NCBI GenBank assembly: GCA_011526105.1 | Contig: WYAZ01000184.1 | Span: 1 to 64,000 of the forward strand | DNA: 64,000 nucleotides | Source: Deltaproteobacteria bacterium | Lineage (GTDB): Bacteria > Myxococcota > Kuafuiibacteriia > Kuafuiibacteriales > Kuafuiibacteriaceae | Reading direction: 5' to 3' | Part shown: positions 54,958 to 63,136 of the stretch, piece by piece | How the letters are laid out: every line of letters starts with the position of its first letter | How positions within the stretch are numbered: the stretch's first letter is position 1 | Made by a program: the position numbers and the translations under genes | Notes under the pieces: generated by a model | Seen by the model: only the letters and a program-made list of their open reading frames with translations | Told to the model about the DNA's origin: nothing | Database searches by the model: none

Positions 54958-55433
54958 AGCGGGAGCTCGTTGGCGTTGCCGCGCAGAAGGCACAGGTCTA
55001 GCCTTCACTCCATCGGGCGCTTCATCACGGGCCTCCTCCCCTTGCTCGGCGGGGCCGCCGCCGCCTGCAGCGTGGAGCTGGGAGCTCAGTTCGTCGCTTG
55101 GCCCGAGGTCCCGCCCAACACTTTGTCGTTTCTACTCCACTTGGACGAGAGCCAACGAATCTACGGGCCTTTCGGTCCGGTCGGACCCGACGCCCCGCTT
55201 CCGCTGACTGACGGAGCGAGCACCATCTACGCGATCGGCCGAGCATCGATCGAGTCCGTGCCCCCCTTTGTCGTCGCCGGCCGTCTCGAAGAAGCCGAGC
55301 TCGTCACCGCGAAGGCAGAGTGCGCCGGGTGCGCAGCTTGCGCGGTGCCCCCCGGAGATCGAGTTCTGGCTCCCCTTCCGCCCTTTCCGGCCACGCAGAG
55401 CTGGAAGCGAGGCGTCGAGGCGACCGGCGACGG
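54901..55433 (+). repeat. Segmental duplication, copy A
   Basis: Bases 54901-55417 match 56139-56655 closely, from the 3' end of the FG-GAP gene to the middle of a lipoprotein gene, about 1240 bases apart. After 55417 copy A jumps directly to a 16-base match (AGGCGACCGGCGACGG) that stands at 56920-56935 in copy B, so copy A has lost about 264 bases. Sequence beyond 55433 is not shared. Confidence 0.85.
54970..55433 (+). pseudogene. Truncated propeller-type lipoprotein, copy A
   Basis: The frame gives a signal sequence, lipobox AAAC, then the N-terminal domain of the 56214 lipoprotein (e.g. ELGAQFVAWPEVPP and a cysteine cluster CAGCAACAV). After KRGVEATGDG the frame continues into unrelated sequence and lacks the C-terminal propeller. 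The apparent start is TTG 54970. It keeps TAC where copy B has the amber codon. It is probably not functional, or encodes only the N-terminal domain. Confidence 0.75.
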
Positions 55434-55576
55434 AGCCCCCCATTCGTCGACCGCCCCGCATCGACTGCACCACCCGGTTGGTACGTTACGCCCATTGCAC
55501 AACGCCCCCGGAGTGGCCCAAGCATCCGAGCTGGCTCAATCGATGCACTCAACCGCGGTGCAAAGGAGGACGAGTC

Positions 55577-56128
55577 ATGCACACGCCAAAGCTTCTGAGA
55601 ACGTTCCTGCTCGCCTTGGGGGGTTTCGGCCTGATGTCGTGCGCGGTTGAGAATCGGATTGATCGCCTTGCTGATGCTCTGGCTTTTCCTGACATCGGTC
55701 AGACCGAGTTTCAGTCCAGGGTTCCGTTCGAGTTTCTTCCGTTCGAGGGAGATGGCTGGCTCGTCCGCTTCGAGTTGCCTGAGGCGGCGGCTGAGCTTCG
55801 GATCGTGAACGGACTGGATATGCATCAAATCCGACTGGACGTGGGAAACCAGCGGCTCTTCGAGCAGGACACGAGTTGGGACGGTGAGCTGAGCGCTGTG
55901 CGTCTGTACGGCCACGATGTTCCGGCGACCCTGGCCGAGAACCAGGATGAGACGCTGATGATGCGTTACATGCTGGCCTGCACCGAGGAAGCCGGTTGGC
56001 GCTGCTACATCGAGGCGCTCGACGTGCTGGCGCACCTCGGCTTCCGAACCACGGATGTGTATCCGGCGCTGGGTCTGGAGAAGGCGGCGCTGGGTCTGCA
56101 CCGGCTCGCGGCCTTTGCGGAGCCCTAG
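55577..56128 (+). CDS. Lipoprotein of unknown function with deviating codon use
   Basis: 183 residues from the ATG at 55577, with AAAGGAGG seven bases upstream, one of the best ribosome-binding sites in the window. The signal peptide ends in the lipobox LMSC (Cys22). The mature part is beta-rich and has one cysteine pair. Third codon positions use many more T and A (GTT, CTT, GAT, TTT) than its neighbours, which suggests another origin or low expression. It lies exactly between the two copies of the duplicated segment. Confidence 0.8.
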   Translation: MHTPKLLRTFLLALGGFGLMSCAVENRIDRLADALAFPDIGQTEFQSRVPFEFLPFEGDGWLVRFELPEAAAELRIVNGLDMHQIRLDVGNQRLFEQDTSWDGELSAVRLYGHDVPATLAENQDETLMMRYMLACTEEAGWRCYIEALDVLAHLGFRTTDVYPALGLEKAALGLHRLAAFAEP

Positions 56129-56138
56129 GCCCCCACGC

Positions 56139-56935
56139 ATGCCGGAGCTCGAGGGTGAGATCGCGATGTTCCGAGATGCGAGCTGCGGCTGCTGAGGCTG
56201 GAGGTCGTTCGCATTGCTGCGCGAAAGGCAGAGCTGTATCCTTCTCTCCATCGGGCGCCTCATCACAGGCCTCCTCCCGTGGATGGGGCTGCTCGGCGGC
56301 AGCGCCTGTAGCGTGGAGCTGGGGGCTCAGTTCGTCGCTTGGCCCGAGGTCCCGCCCGACACTCTGTCCTTTCTGCTCCACCTCCACGAGGGCCAGCGGA
56401 TCTACGGGCCTTTCGGTCCGGCCGGACCCGACGCCCCGCTTCCGCTGACCGACGGAGCGAGCACCATCTAGGCGATCAGCCGAGCATCGATCGAGTCCAT
56501 ACACCCCTTCGTCGTCGGCAGCCGTCTCGAGGAGACCGAGCTCGTCGCCGCGCAGGCGGAGTGCGCCGGGTGCTCGGCCTGCGCGGTGCGCCCCGGTGAT
56601 CGAGTTCTGGCTCCACTTCCGCCCTTTCCGGCTACGCAGAGCTGGAAGCGAGGTGTCGGGGGGCAGTTCCTCGCGGTCGATGGTGCGGTGAGCTCGGAAA
56701 GCCTCGTGCTGTCCCTGCCCGCCCCGCGAGCCTGCGCGGGCTCGATGGAGGTCGAGGTCGAGGTCGTGCACGAACTCTTAGCGGGGAGCTGGACTGGAAC
56801 ACTTCCGGCGGGGAGTGGTGCAATATGGGTACACGGGCCGGACCTCTTGCTCGTTCCGTCGGAAGGGACCCCGGATGGACTTTCACGCCAGCTCGAGCTC
56901 ACCTCGGTCACGGACATCAAGGCGACCGGCGACGG
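56139..56935 (+). repeat. Segmental duplication, copy B
   Basis: This is the second copy, containing a remnant of the FG-GAP gene's last 18 codons (now PELEGEIAMFRDASCGC) followed by the lipoprotein N-terminus. Base 56469 (TAG) corresponds to TAC in copy A at 55228. The segment 56656-56919 is missing in copy A. Confidence 0.85.
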
Positions 56936-57698
56936 TGCCTTCCTCGCTACGGTGAACGAGCCACCACGTGTGGTGCGCGTCTCGACCAGCACCGGCGGAA
57001 TCGTCGTCGAGCAGACCTGGGCTCTCGGCCTCGAGATGGCGCAGAGCGTGGCTTCGGCCGACGGCGGCGGATTCGTCGCCACGACCTCTGGCCTCGGAGA
57101 GCTCTGGTTCAGTGAGCGCGGAGATCCTCCGATTCGAGCCGTGCTCCCGATCAGCCGAACGCTCGTGGACGTGCTGAGGAGTCCTTTCCGGCCCCATGAG
57201 TTCTTCCTCGGAGCGGGTTTTGGAAGCGTCTTCATCGTCGACCCATTCACCGGGCCGCCGACCTTTCGCGAGGCGAAGATCCCAACGGCAGACAAGGGTG
57301 TCCGCCGATTCGCGGTGCGAAGCGGTTCCCGTGGCCCCGAGCTCTGGGCCGCGACGAATGGGGCCGGACTCTATGTGCAGACTCGTGAGCTCCACGAAAG
57401 GAACGAGTGGCGAATCGAGGACGCATTGGTCGAGGCGGGGCGTGACAACTGCGCCGGCTTTCCGGAGTGCGGCTTCGCGGCGCTCAATCGGGACGCCGTC
57501 GACGTGGACGTCAATGAGACCAGCGTCGTCGTGCGCGTGGCGGGCTGCGAGGCGATCTTGCTCATCTCACCAGACAAGGGATGCGCGACGCGCCTCGAGA
57601 TGCCCGCCGGAGTGCCGGGAGGGCTGAGCCTCGATGCCGGCCACCTGTGGGGCATTCGACCGAGACAACTCGTGCGCGTTGTGCTGCCGGGGCCATGA
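56214..57698 (+). pseudogene. Propeller-type lipoprotein, paralog 5, interrupted by an amber codon
   Basis: The frame runs from TTG 56214 through a lipobox (GSAC) and N-terminal domain to GASTI, where TAG at 56469-56471 replaces a tyrosine codon. It then continues open for 400 more codons with the cysteine cluster CAGCSACAV and a full propeller-like region (GSGAIWVHGPDLLLVPSEG, GELWFSERG, ELWAATNGAGLYVQ). An ATG at 56586 could restart the second part without a signal peptide. It is the closest paralog of the 3215/4613 family and is either decaying or needs read-through. Confidence 0.8.
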
Positions 57699-57941
57699 TC
57701 GAACTGCCTCCTCGCGCGAAGACCGGTCCCCGGGGAATGCACTTCGCCCAAGACCTCGTCGATGGGACTCTCCTCGGCGTCTCGTTCTGGGACGTCCTGG
57801 AGCGCGCTGGCCGTAGTCCTCTGCAGCTCGAGCGACGTTTATGGCGCTTCGAGGCGCCACAAACGAGGTGTCCACTTCGTTCCAAGAACGGCAGGTGGTT
57901 CTTGCGCGCCTGGCCCACGCCTTGCTGTCAAGCGGCCAACC

Positions 57942-59099
57942 ATGCGCACGCTTCTGAAGTCCACACCAGCCCGCCAAGCGATCCTGCGAGGCCTCGGCTA
58001 CTCACCCCCGGCCAGCGACGCCCCAGCGGCGGGCGGATCTGATGCTCTCGATCAAAACACATCCGCCCAGGTCCGGGATCCGGTCGCGCCGAGCGTCAAG
58101 CTGCCGCAGCACCAGCCGAAAGACGCCCGGGCGATGGGCGGACTCGAACCGAGCACAGGCCCGGTCCTGCTGGCCAGCGTTCGGCGCCCAGGCGGTGCTC
58201 AACTGGGCGCCGTTCCAGAAGCCGTCGAGGGTGCACAGTCCACGGAGAAGGCGGGTGCTCTGACGGCCGAACAGCAGTGGGCCTTGTCGCGACAGGCCGA
58301 GCTGCAGGCGCGGATTCGCCATCCGAACCTGTCACCGGACGTCCCCATCGATGCGCTATGGGACTCGGTGGTGCCTTTCCAGGTGGGCCGATCCCCAACC
58401 GCAGAAGACATCGCTCGCACCCGACAGCTCCTCGAGCGCTTGCCCACCGGCGTCGCCGTGCCGCCTGATACCGCCCTCTTTCTCAACATGATCATCGCTG
58501 GGACTCTCCAATCGGCGAGTGCTCGCATGCTTCGCTCCGCTGCGCCCAAGGCGCGGGGTGACCTGCTGTTCGTCGCCAACGTCCCCGGAGATGCACCGAG
58601 CGTGTCGGCGCGCACCCTGCAGGAGCGCGCGAACGCGAGCTCTCGAATCGCCATCTCGGTCCACAACCTCCAGCCGATGATCGCCTTCCCGGACCCGGCC
58701 TCGAATACCCCCGGATACAACGTCGAGGCTCGAGCTCGCCAGGTGGAGGAGGCGTGGGCAGAGATCTGGTCCGGAAAGCGGGCGCCCGAACTGGTCGAAC
58801 AGCTCGTCTCGCTGACCGCCTTCGCCAGCGAAACCGTAGCCAACGCCCGGGCATTGAGTGACATCGAGGTCGCTGCCCGCGAGGAACCGCGCTCCATGCA
58901 CAACATCAGGAAGGACCTTGGCCGCAAGGTTCGACCGGCCGACCTTCGACACCCCAAGGAGATCGAGGCCTACGTAGAGAGCCTGCCCAGCGCTGGACGA
59001 ACCAAAATGTTCCTCCGCCTCGACGACCTCGAGCTCGCGCCCGGCACCTTCGACTTCTGGGAGAACACGCTCGACCGGTCCGCTCTGGGACTACTCTAG
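57942..59099 (+). CDS. Hypothetical protein
   Basis: 385 residues from the ATG at 57942; the frame is open 60 codons further upstream, but that part looks non-coding. Not recognised. The first 110 residues are polar and low-complexity; the rest is helical (DIARTRQLLERLPTGVAV, EARARQVEEAWAEIW, ALSDIEVAAREEPRSMHNIRK) with a strand-like end (TKMFLRLDDLELAPGTFDF). No signal peptide or membrane helix. It begins the set of unknown genes between the duplication and lnt. Confidence 0.65.
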   Translation: MRTLLKSTPARQAILRGLGYSPPASDAPAAGGSDALDQNTSAQVRDPVAPSVKLPQHQPKDARAMGGLEPSTGPVLLASVRRPGGAQLGAVPEAVEGAQSTEKAGALTAEQQWALSRQAELQARIRHPNLSPDVPIDALWDSVVPFQVGRSPTAEDIARTRQLLERLPTGVAVPPDTALFLNMIIAGTLQSASARMLRSAAPKARGDLLFVANVPGDAPSVSARTLQERANASSRIAISVHNLQPMIAFPDPASNTPGYNVEARARQVEEAWAEIWSGKRAPELVEQLVSLTAFASETVANARALSDIEVAAREEPRSMHNIRKDLGRKVRPADLRHPKEIEAYVESLPSAGRTKMFLRLDDLELAPGTFDFWENTLDRSALGLL

Positions 59100-59121
59100 A
59101 GCTCGTCGATCGGGCGCCGCA

Positions 59122-59217
59122 TCATTGAGAAGCTCGCGAGGCTTCCACGCGGCACACGCACGGGACCTCGGGGTAGACGATGAGGAACGGGTCTTCGGGA
59201 GAGATGCGCAGCTTCAT
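59122..59217 (-). pseudogene. Possible decayed small zinc-ribbon gene
   Basis: From the ATG at 59217 a short frame gives MKLRISPEDPFLIVYPEVP with CVCR near its end. In the neighbouring frame just upstream CEVC appears (GACEVCRPPD). Joining the two by a one-base shift would make a typical C-x-x-C ... C-x-C small zinc ribbon. Either a frameshifted remnant or chance. Confidence 0.3.
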
Positions 59218-59342
59218 CCGGCGGCCGGCACACCTCGCATGCCCCCGAGCTTCTGGCTCGAGAGATCACGGTGACCGAAGAAGCGCGTGGAGAGCGCGCC
59301 ACCGACTTTTATGAAGACGGGATCGAGCGCCGTGCGCCGAGT

Positions 59343-60164
59343 TCAGTCATTCGAATAGTGCCGGTACGCCCTCGGGTCGGGCGAGACCCCGTGCTTCTTT
59401 CGATCACTTCGCTCGTGGGGCGTTCCCCAGCGAACCTGCGGGTGCGCGAGCCTGTGGGCCTCGGACTTTCTCTGCTGAGCATCTACGTCCCACGGAGCGT
59501 CGTGAGAGTGTACGTAGTACAGTCGACCTTCGACGTAGCCAGCCACCCCAGCGGAACCATCCGGCCACGCGGCCACCTTGGTCACTCCGCTCTGGTAGGG
59601 GTACGCAATGTCGATCGCGGTGGAATACTCGGGTGTGTCCGCGGGCAGCTTGCCGTCCGACACGACGTTTCGTGGAATGCCAGAGCGTTCGAGGACCCGG
59701 CCATCCGGGAGCTCGACGCGCACTGTGTATGTGTTGGACCTCGCGAACTCAGCCACCGCGTCGCTGTGACCACTCGGGTGCAAGACGGCGGTGCCCCGGA
59801 CGACGCCATCTTTCGGTGCTTGCCCGATGTTTATCCGTCGAGCTTCGCCGGTGTGGTACGAGTGCCCCCAGCTTTGAAATTTGAGGTCGTTGCCCAGGAG
59901 GAACTGGACGGCCGCGGCCTGTCCTTTCCGCGCCCGCGCTGCGAGCGTCGCGATGACGTTCTGCGTTTCTGGGTGCCTCACAACCTTCCCCGAGAACTGG
60001 GTTGGGTCCGTCTGGTTGACCGAAGCCACGCTCATCGTCGGACTGGATGGCCTTGCTTGCTCGGCGGCGGTCACCGGAATCGGCGCGGAGCTCACATCGA
60101 GCGCAGCGCCTCGAGCCCCGGCGCCATGGCTCACCGCGACCGCACCGAGCACCACCGCGCACAC
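59343..60164 (-). CDS. Secreted hypothetical protein
   Basis: 273 residues from GTG 60164, chosen because it gives a signal peptide (CAVVLGAVAVSHGAGARG) directly; the open frame extends upstream to 60419 but that overlaps the divergent gene. The mature part is beta-rich (VELPDGRVLERSGIPRNV, EYSTAIDIAYPYQSGVTKV, GYVEGRLYYVHSHD) and ends in a charged tail. Not recognised. It is divergent from the 60235 gene with 70 bases between. Confidence 0.6.
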   Translation of the reverse strand: MCAVVLGAVAVSHGAGARGAALDVSSAPIPVTAAEQARPSSPTMSVASVNQTDPTQFSGKVVRHPETQNVIATLAARARKGQAAAVQFLLGNDLKFQSWGHSYHTGEARRINIGQAPKDGVVRGTAVLHPSGHSDAVAEFARSNTYTVRVELPDGRVLERSGIPRNVVSDGKLPADTPEYSTAIDIAYPYQSGVTKVAAWPDGSAGVAGYVEGRLYYVHSHDAPWDVDAQQRKSEAHRLAHPQVRWGTPHERSDRKKHGVSPDPRAYRHYSND

Positions 60165-60234
60165 GCCGAGGGAGCGCGACGTCGACGTTGACCGCCTCGA
60201 TCCGACCGCGGCCTCGCTGCTCTCGATCGACCAC

Positions 60235-60873
60235 GTGCTGTTCTCACCTGAGATCCGGGAGTTCCTCCGCCAGGCGATTGAAGCGGGGGCGAACGGCCAG
60301 CTTCTCGTCCAGGCATTGCCTGAACTCACCTCCGCCAAGTCGCTCGGGAAGGCCTTCGCTCGACTCGGCGTCGAAGTCTCCTCGTTGACGGAGCCGGACA
60401 TCCAATACAACAAGAGCACTCTCGAGGTCGCAATCCGGACCGGGTGGTCGTTTCACGCTCCGGTGATCAGTTCGGGCGCCAACCTGGACAAGTTCATCGA
60501 CGACTGCCTCGCGGCCGGACTGACCGCATCCCAGTGCGTCGGATGGGCGCAGACCGGAGTTTTTGAGGGGGCGGACCGCTTCCGCAGATTCCCGGACGCC
60601 GTGAAGAAGAAGCTGCCTCGACTGCAGTTCGACGTCGCGATGATCGTCGCCGAGTGGAAGACCCGCTATGCCGCCGAATGGACCCCCGCTATCGAGACCT
60701 ACCTGACCGAAGCCCTGAGGAAGTCTTTTGAGAATGGCGAATTCCATGTGAGCCGGGTGCGCAGTTTCCCCGGGGGGCCGGATCGGGTACGAGGCGGGCT
60801 CCCGGAACTCCGCGACCTGCTCGGGCGGTACTCGAAGCTGACTCCGCCAGTCGAAGTGAAGCCGAGTCCGTGA
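60235..60873 (+). CDS. Hypothetical protein
   Basis: 212 residues from GTG 60235. The part FSPEIREFLRQAIEAGANGQ and the later AMIVAEWKTRYAAEWTPAI read as soluble alpha/beta protein; the middle holds FHAPVISSGANLDKFIDDCL. Not recognised. The frame is open upstream to 59881 but that part overlaps the divergent secreted-protein gene. Ends 29 bases before the convergent lnt gene. Confidence 0.6.
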   Translation: MLFSPEIREFLRQAIEAGANGQLLVQALPELTSAKSLGKAFARLGVEVSSLTEPDIQYNKSTLEVAIRTGWSFHAPVISSGANLDKFIDDCLAAGLTASQCVGWAQTGVFEGADRFRRFPDAVKKKLPRLQFDVAMIVAEWKTRYAAEWTPAIETYLTEALRKSFENGEFHVSRVRSFPGGPDRVRGGLPELRDLLGRYSKLTPPVEVKPSP

Positions 60874-60901
60874 AGCCAGAACCCGTCCGATCAACAGACT
60901 G

Positions 60902-62470
60902 CTAGCGTCGCCGCCGCGCTCGGACGAAGCCAGCGAGGATGAGTCCCCAGAAGAGATAAGCGAGCACGTCACCGATGACGAGGTAGAGCGTTCGGCTCTT
61001 GTCGCTGATGATCGGAACCTCGCGAACCAAGCTCTCTTGCGTCCACTGCCCGGTGCGGGCGGAGATGCGTCCCGTGAGATCGACGAACGCGCTGATGCCG
61101 GTGTTGGTGGAGCGAATCAGCGCTCGGCGGGTCTCGATGGACCGAAACGCGGCCATGGCCAGGTGCATGAGCGGCTCGTGGGAGTCTCCGTACCAGGAGT
61201 CGTTGGTCACATTGACGAGCGCGTGCGCCGGGCCGGCTCGGTCCCAGATGCGCCGGGGGAGGGCCGGGATGATGTCTTCGTAGCAGATCATCGGAAGCAG
61301 CGTGACCCCGGACTCGAGGGTGAGGTGCTCGTAGATGGTGCCCCGTGTGAACATCGAACCAAAAGGCAACAGATCCAGGATGAACGGGAAGGTGTCCGCG
61401 AACGGGATGGTCTCACCGAAGGCCAAAAGCTCCATCTTGTCGAAGAGCCCCCGCCGCTGACCGTCCGCGCCAACGAGCAGCACGGTGTTGAACATGCGAA
61501 TCACCGCGCGCCGGCCGGTCTTCGGATCGTCGCCGATGTCGCCGGTGATCGCCCCAAACACCACCGGGACCCCGAGCTCGGGTCCCACGATCTCGGCGAG
61601 GTCCATTCGGTTTCGGTAGATGAGGCGGTTGTAGGCGGACTCTGGCCACACGATGAGATCGAGGTCTTTGTGGTCCCGCGCCACCGCCTTGGACATCTCC
61701 AGATGGCGCGCGAGGAACTCCTCCGCCCGAAGCTTCTTGTCGCGCGCGCCGAGGTTCGTCTGAATCAGCGCCACGTGGAGCTTGTCTGCGTCCGCCTGCT
61801 TGGCCTCCACCATCGGCAGGCGCACGAGCCCGTAGACCAGGGTCAGCACGAAGGCCGCCGCGGGGACCGCGAGTCGAATCCGAACCGGGGCGCGACCGGT
61901 CTTGCGTGCGAGGAGCAGCTCGTACAGGCCTCCGTTCACCAGCATGATGATCGCGGAGAGCCCCGGCATACCAAAGAGCTCGACGATCTGGATGATCGGC
62001 AGAAATTGATACTGCGAGTAGCCGATGAAACTGGGGAACAAGAGCGGATAGACGAGCTCCACCGCGGGCACCACCACCGGCAGCACCCAAACCGGCGCGA
62101 GGCCCAGCCGATCTTCGGCTCGGCGAACGACCCAGATGTTGAGGGCGCACAGCCCACCTTGATAGACGCAGAGCAGCACGTAGCCGAGCGTGGCGAGCGG
62201 CAGCGAGAGGGTGGTGAACTCCTGGATGAGATGGATGACCCAGTAGAAGCCACCCATGTTTGTGATCGTTCCGAAGACCACCCCAACGAGCAGGGTCTTT
62301 CGGCCCGATAGCCCACGCACCGCGAAGAGCACCGGCACGAAGCAGAACCAGATGAGGTAGAACTGATCGAAGCCGATGTAGCCGACGAAGTAGAGCACCG
62401 CCGCGAGGGCGGCGAGCGCCAGACGAGGGACGAGCCCGAGCTCTGGCTCAGTGGACGGTGATGACGTCAT
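60902..62470 (-). CDS. lnt: Apolipoprotein N-acyltransferase
   Basis: 522 residues, the usual length. Lnt transfers the third acyl chain to the N-terminal cysteine of lipoproteins in the inner membrane. Six membrane helices fill residues 12-215, then the nitrilase-type domain shows the catalytic triad Glu277 (WPESAYN), Lys345 (DKMELLAFGE) and Cys396 (MICYEDI), then a last membrane helix (about 500). It starts with ATG and overlaps the end of the upstream export gene by 23 bases. Confidence 0.96.
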   Translation of the reverse strand: MTSSPSTEPELGLVPRLALAALAAVLYFVGYIGFDQFYLIWFCFVPVLFAVRGLSGRKTLLVGVVFGTITNMGGFYWVIHLIQEFTTLSLPLATLGYVLLCVYQGGLCALNIWVVRRAEDRLGLAPVWVLPVVVPAVELVYPLLFPSFIGYSQYQFLPIIQIVELFGMPGLSAIIMLVNGGLYELLLARKTGRAPVRIRLAVPAAAFVLTLVYGLVRLPMVEAKQADADKLHVALIQTNLGARDKKLRAEEFLARHLEMSKAVARDHKDLDLIVWPESAYNRLIYRNRMDLAEIVGPELGVPVVFGAITGDIGDDPKTGRRAVIRMFNTVLLVGADGQRRGLFDKMELLAFGETIPFADTFPFILDLLPFGSMFTRGTIYEHLTLESGVTLLPMICYEDIIPALPRRIWDRAGPAHALVNVTNDSWYGDSHEPLMHLAMAAFRSIETRRALIRSTNTGISAFVDLTGRISARTGQWTQESLVREVPIISDKSRTLYLVIGDVLAYLFWGLILAGFVRARRRR

Positions 62471-63062
62471 TCGGGAGGATCGCGATGTTCTCCTTCATGT
62501 TGTCGCCCATGACCAGCGGCTCCAGCGCCACGTCGTAGCGAACGAAGGCGTCCCCTTTTCGCCGAACCAGCACCGCGCACATCTCGGAGAACGGCGTGGT
62601 GCCGCCGGCGAGCGCGAGCGCCTGAAGCAAGCTCATGTCCCCCTGGTAACCGTAGGCGGAGGGCGACCGAACCTGGCCGGCCACGTAGAAGCGCTTCTGG
62701 GTGAAGGTCCGCACCGTGATGCTGACGATCGGCTCTTTTACGAACTCCTCGAGCCGCTTGGTGAGCTGAGCCTGAAACTGCGGCACAGTGAGCCCGGCCG
62801 CGGTCTCCTCGTTGATGAGCGGCAAAGTGATGCGACCGTCCGGACGAACCGTGACCTGCCGGGTGAGCTGCGCCTGCTGCCAGACCTCGACGTCGAGCTG
62901 GTCTCCGGCGGAGATGACGTAGCCCCCCTCCTCCGGCTTCACGCTCAAGAAGACCTGTCGTTCCGAAGCGGGAATCACCGGACAGGAACTCGCGCAGCCG
63001 ACCGCGGCGGCCACGAGCGCGAGCAAGAGGGAGATCTGCAAAGAACGCGAGAGGGATCGCAC
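62448..63062 (-). CDS. Wza-type polysaccharide export lipoprotein
   Basis: 204 residues with a signal peptide and lipobox AVGC (Cys23). The Poly_export domain begins at YVISAGDQLDVEVW, with VRPDGRITLPLI, and an SLBB domain follows (KRFYVAGQVRSPSAYGYQG, SLLQALALAGG). This is the outer-membrane or periplasmic part of capsule/exopolysaccharide export machinery. Here it is a single SLBB form with no other export genes nearby. It overlaps lnt by 23 bases. Confidence 0.92.
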   Translation of the reverse strand: MRSLSRSLQISLLLALVAAAVGCASSCPVIPASERQVFLSVKPEEGGYVISAGDQLDVEVWQQAQLTRQVTVRPDGRITLPLINEETAAGLTVPQFQAQLTKRLEEFVKEPIVSITVRTFTQKRFYVAGQVRSPSAYGYQGDMSLLQALALAGGTTPFSEMCAVLVRRKGDAFVRYDVALEPLVMGDNMKENIAILPNDVITVH

Positions 63063-63136
63063 GGTTCGGCCCTACCCGAGAACCCGTCCCCTGTCTACGA
63101 CTGGCGAGTCAGTCCCGTCCGGGCTAGGCTTTCGGG

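Noticed and set aside
53575-55008. Minus-strand frame opposite the FG-GAP gene
   Set aside because: Shadow of repeated GAC/GGC codons.
57762-57941. Extended N-terminus of the 57942 gene
   Set aside because: No family-like sequence and no ribosome-binding signal; the downstream ATG is the better start.
59881-60234. Extended N-terminus of the 60235 gene
   Set aside because: It overlaps the signal-peptide region of the divergent gene and has no protein-like pattern.
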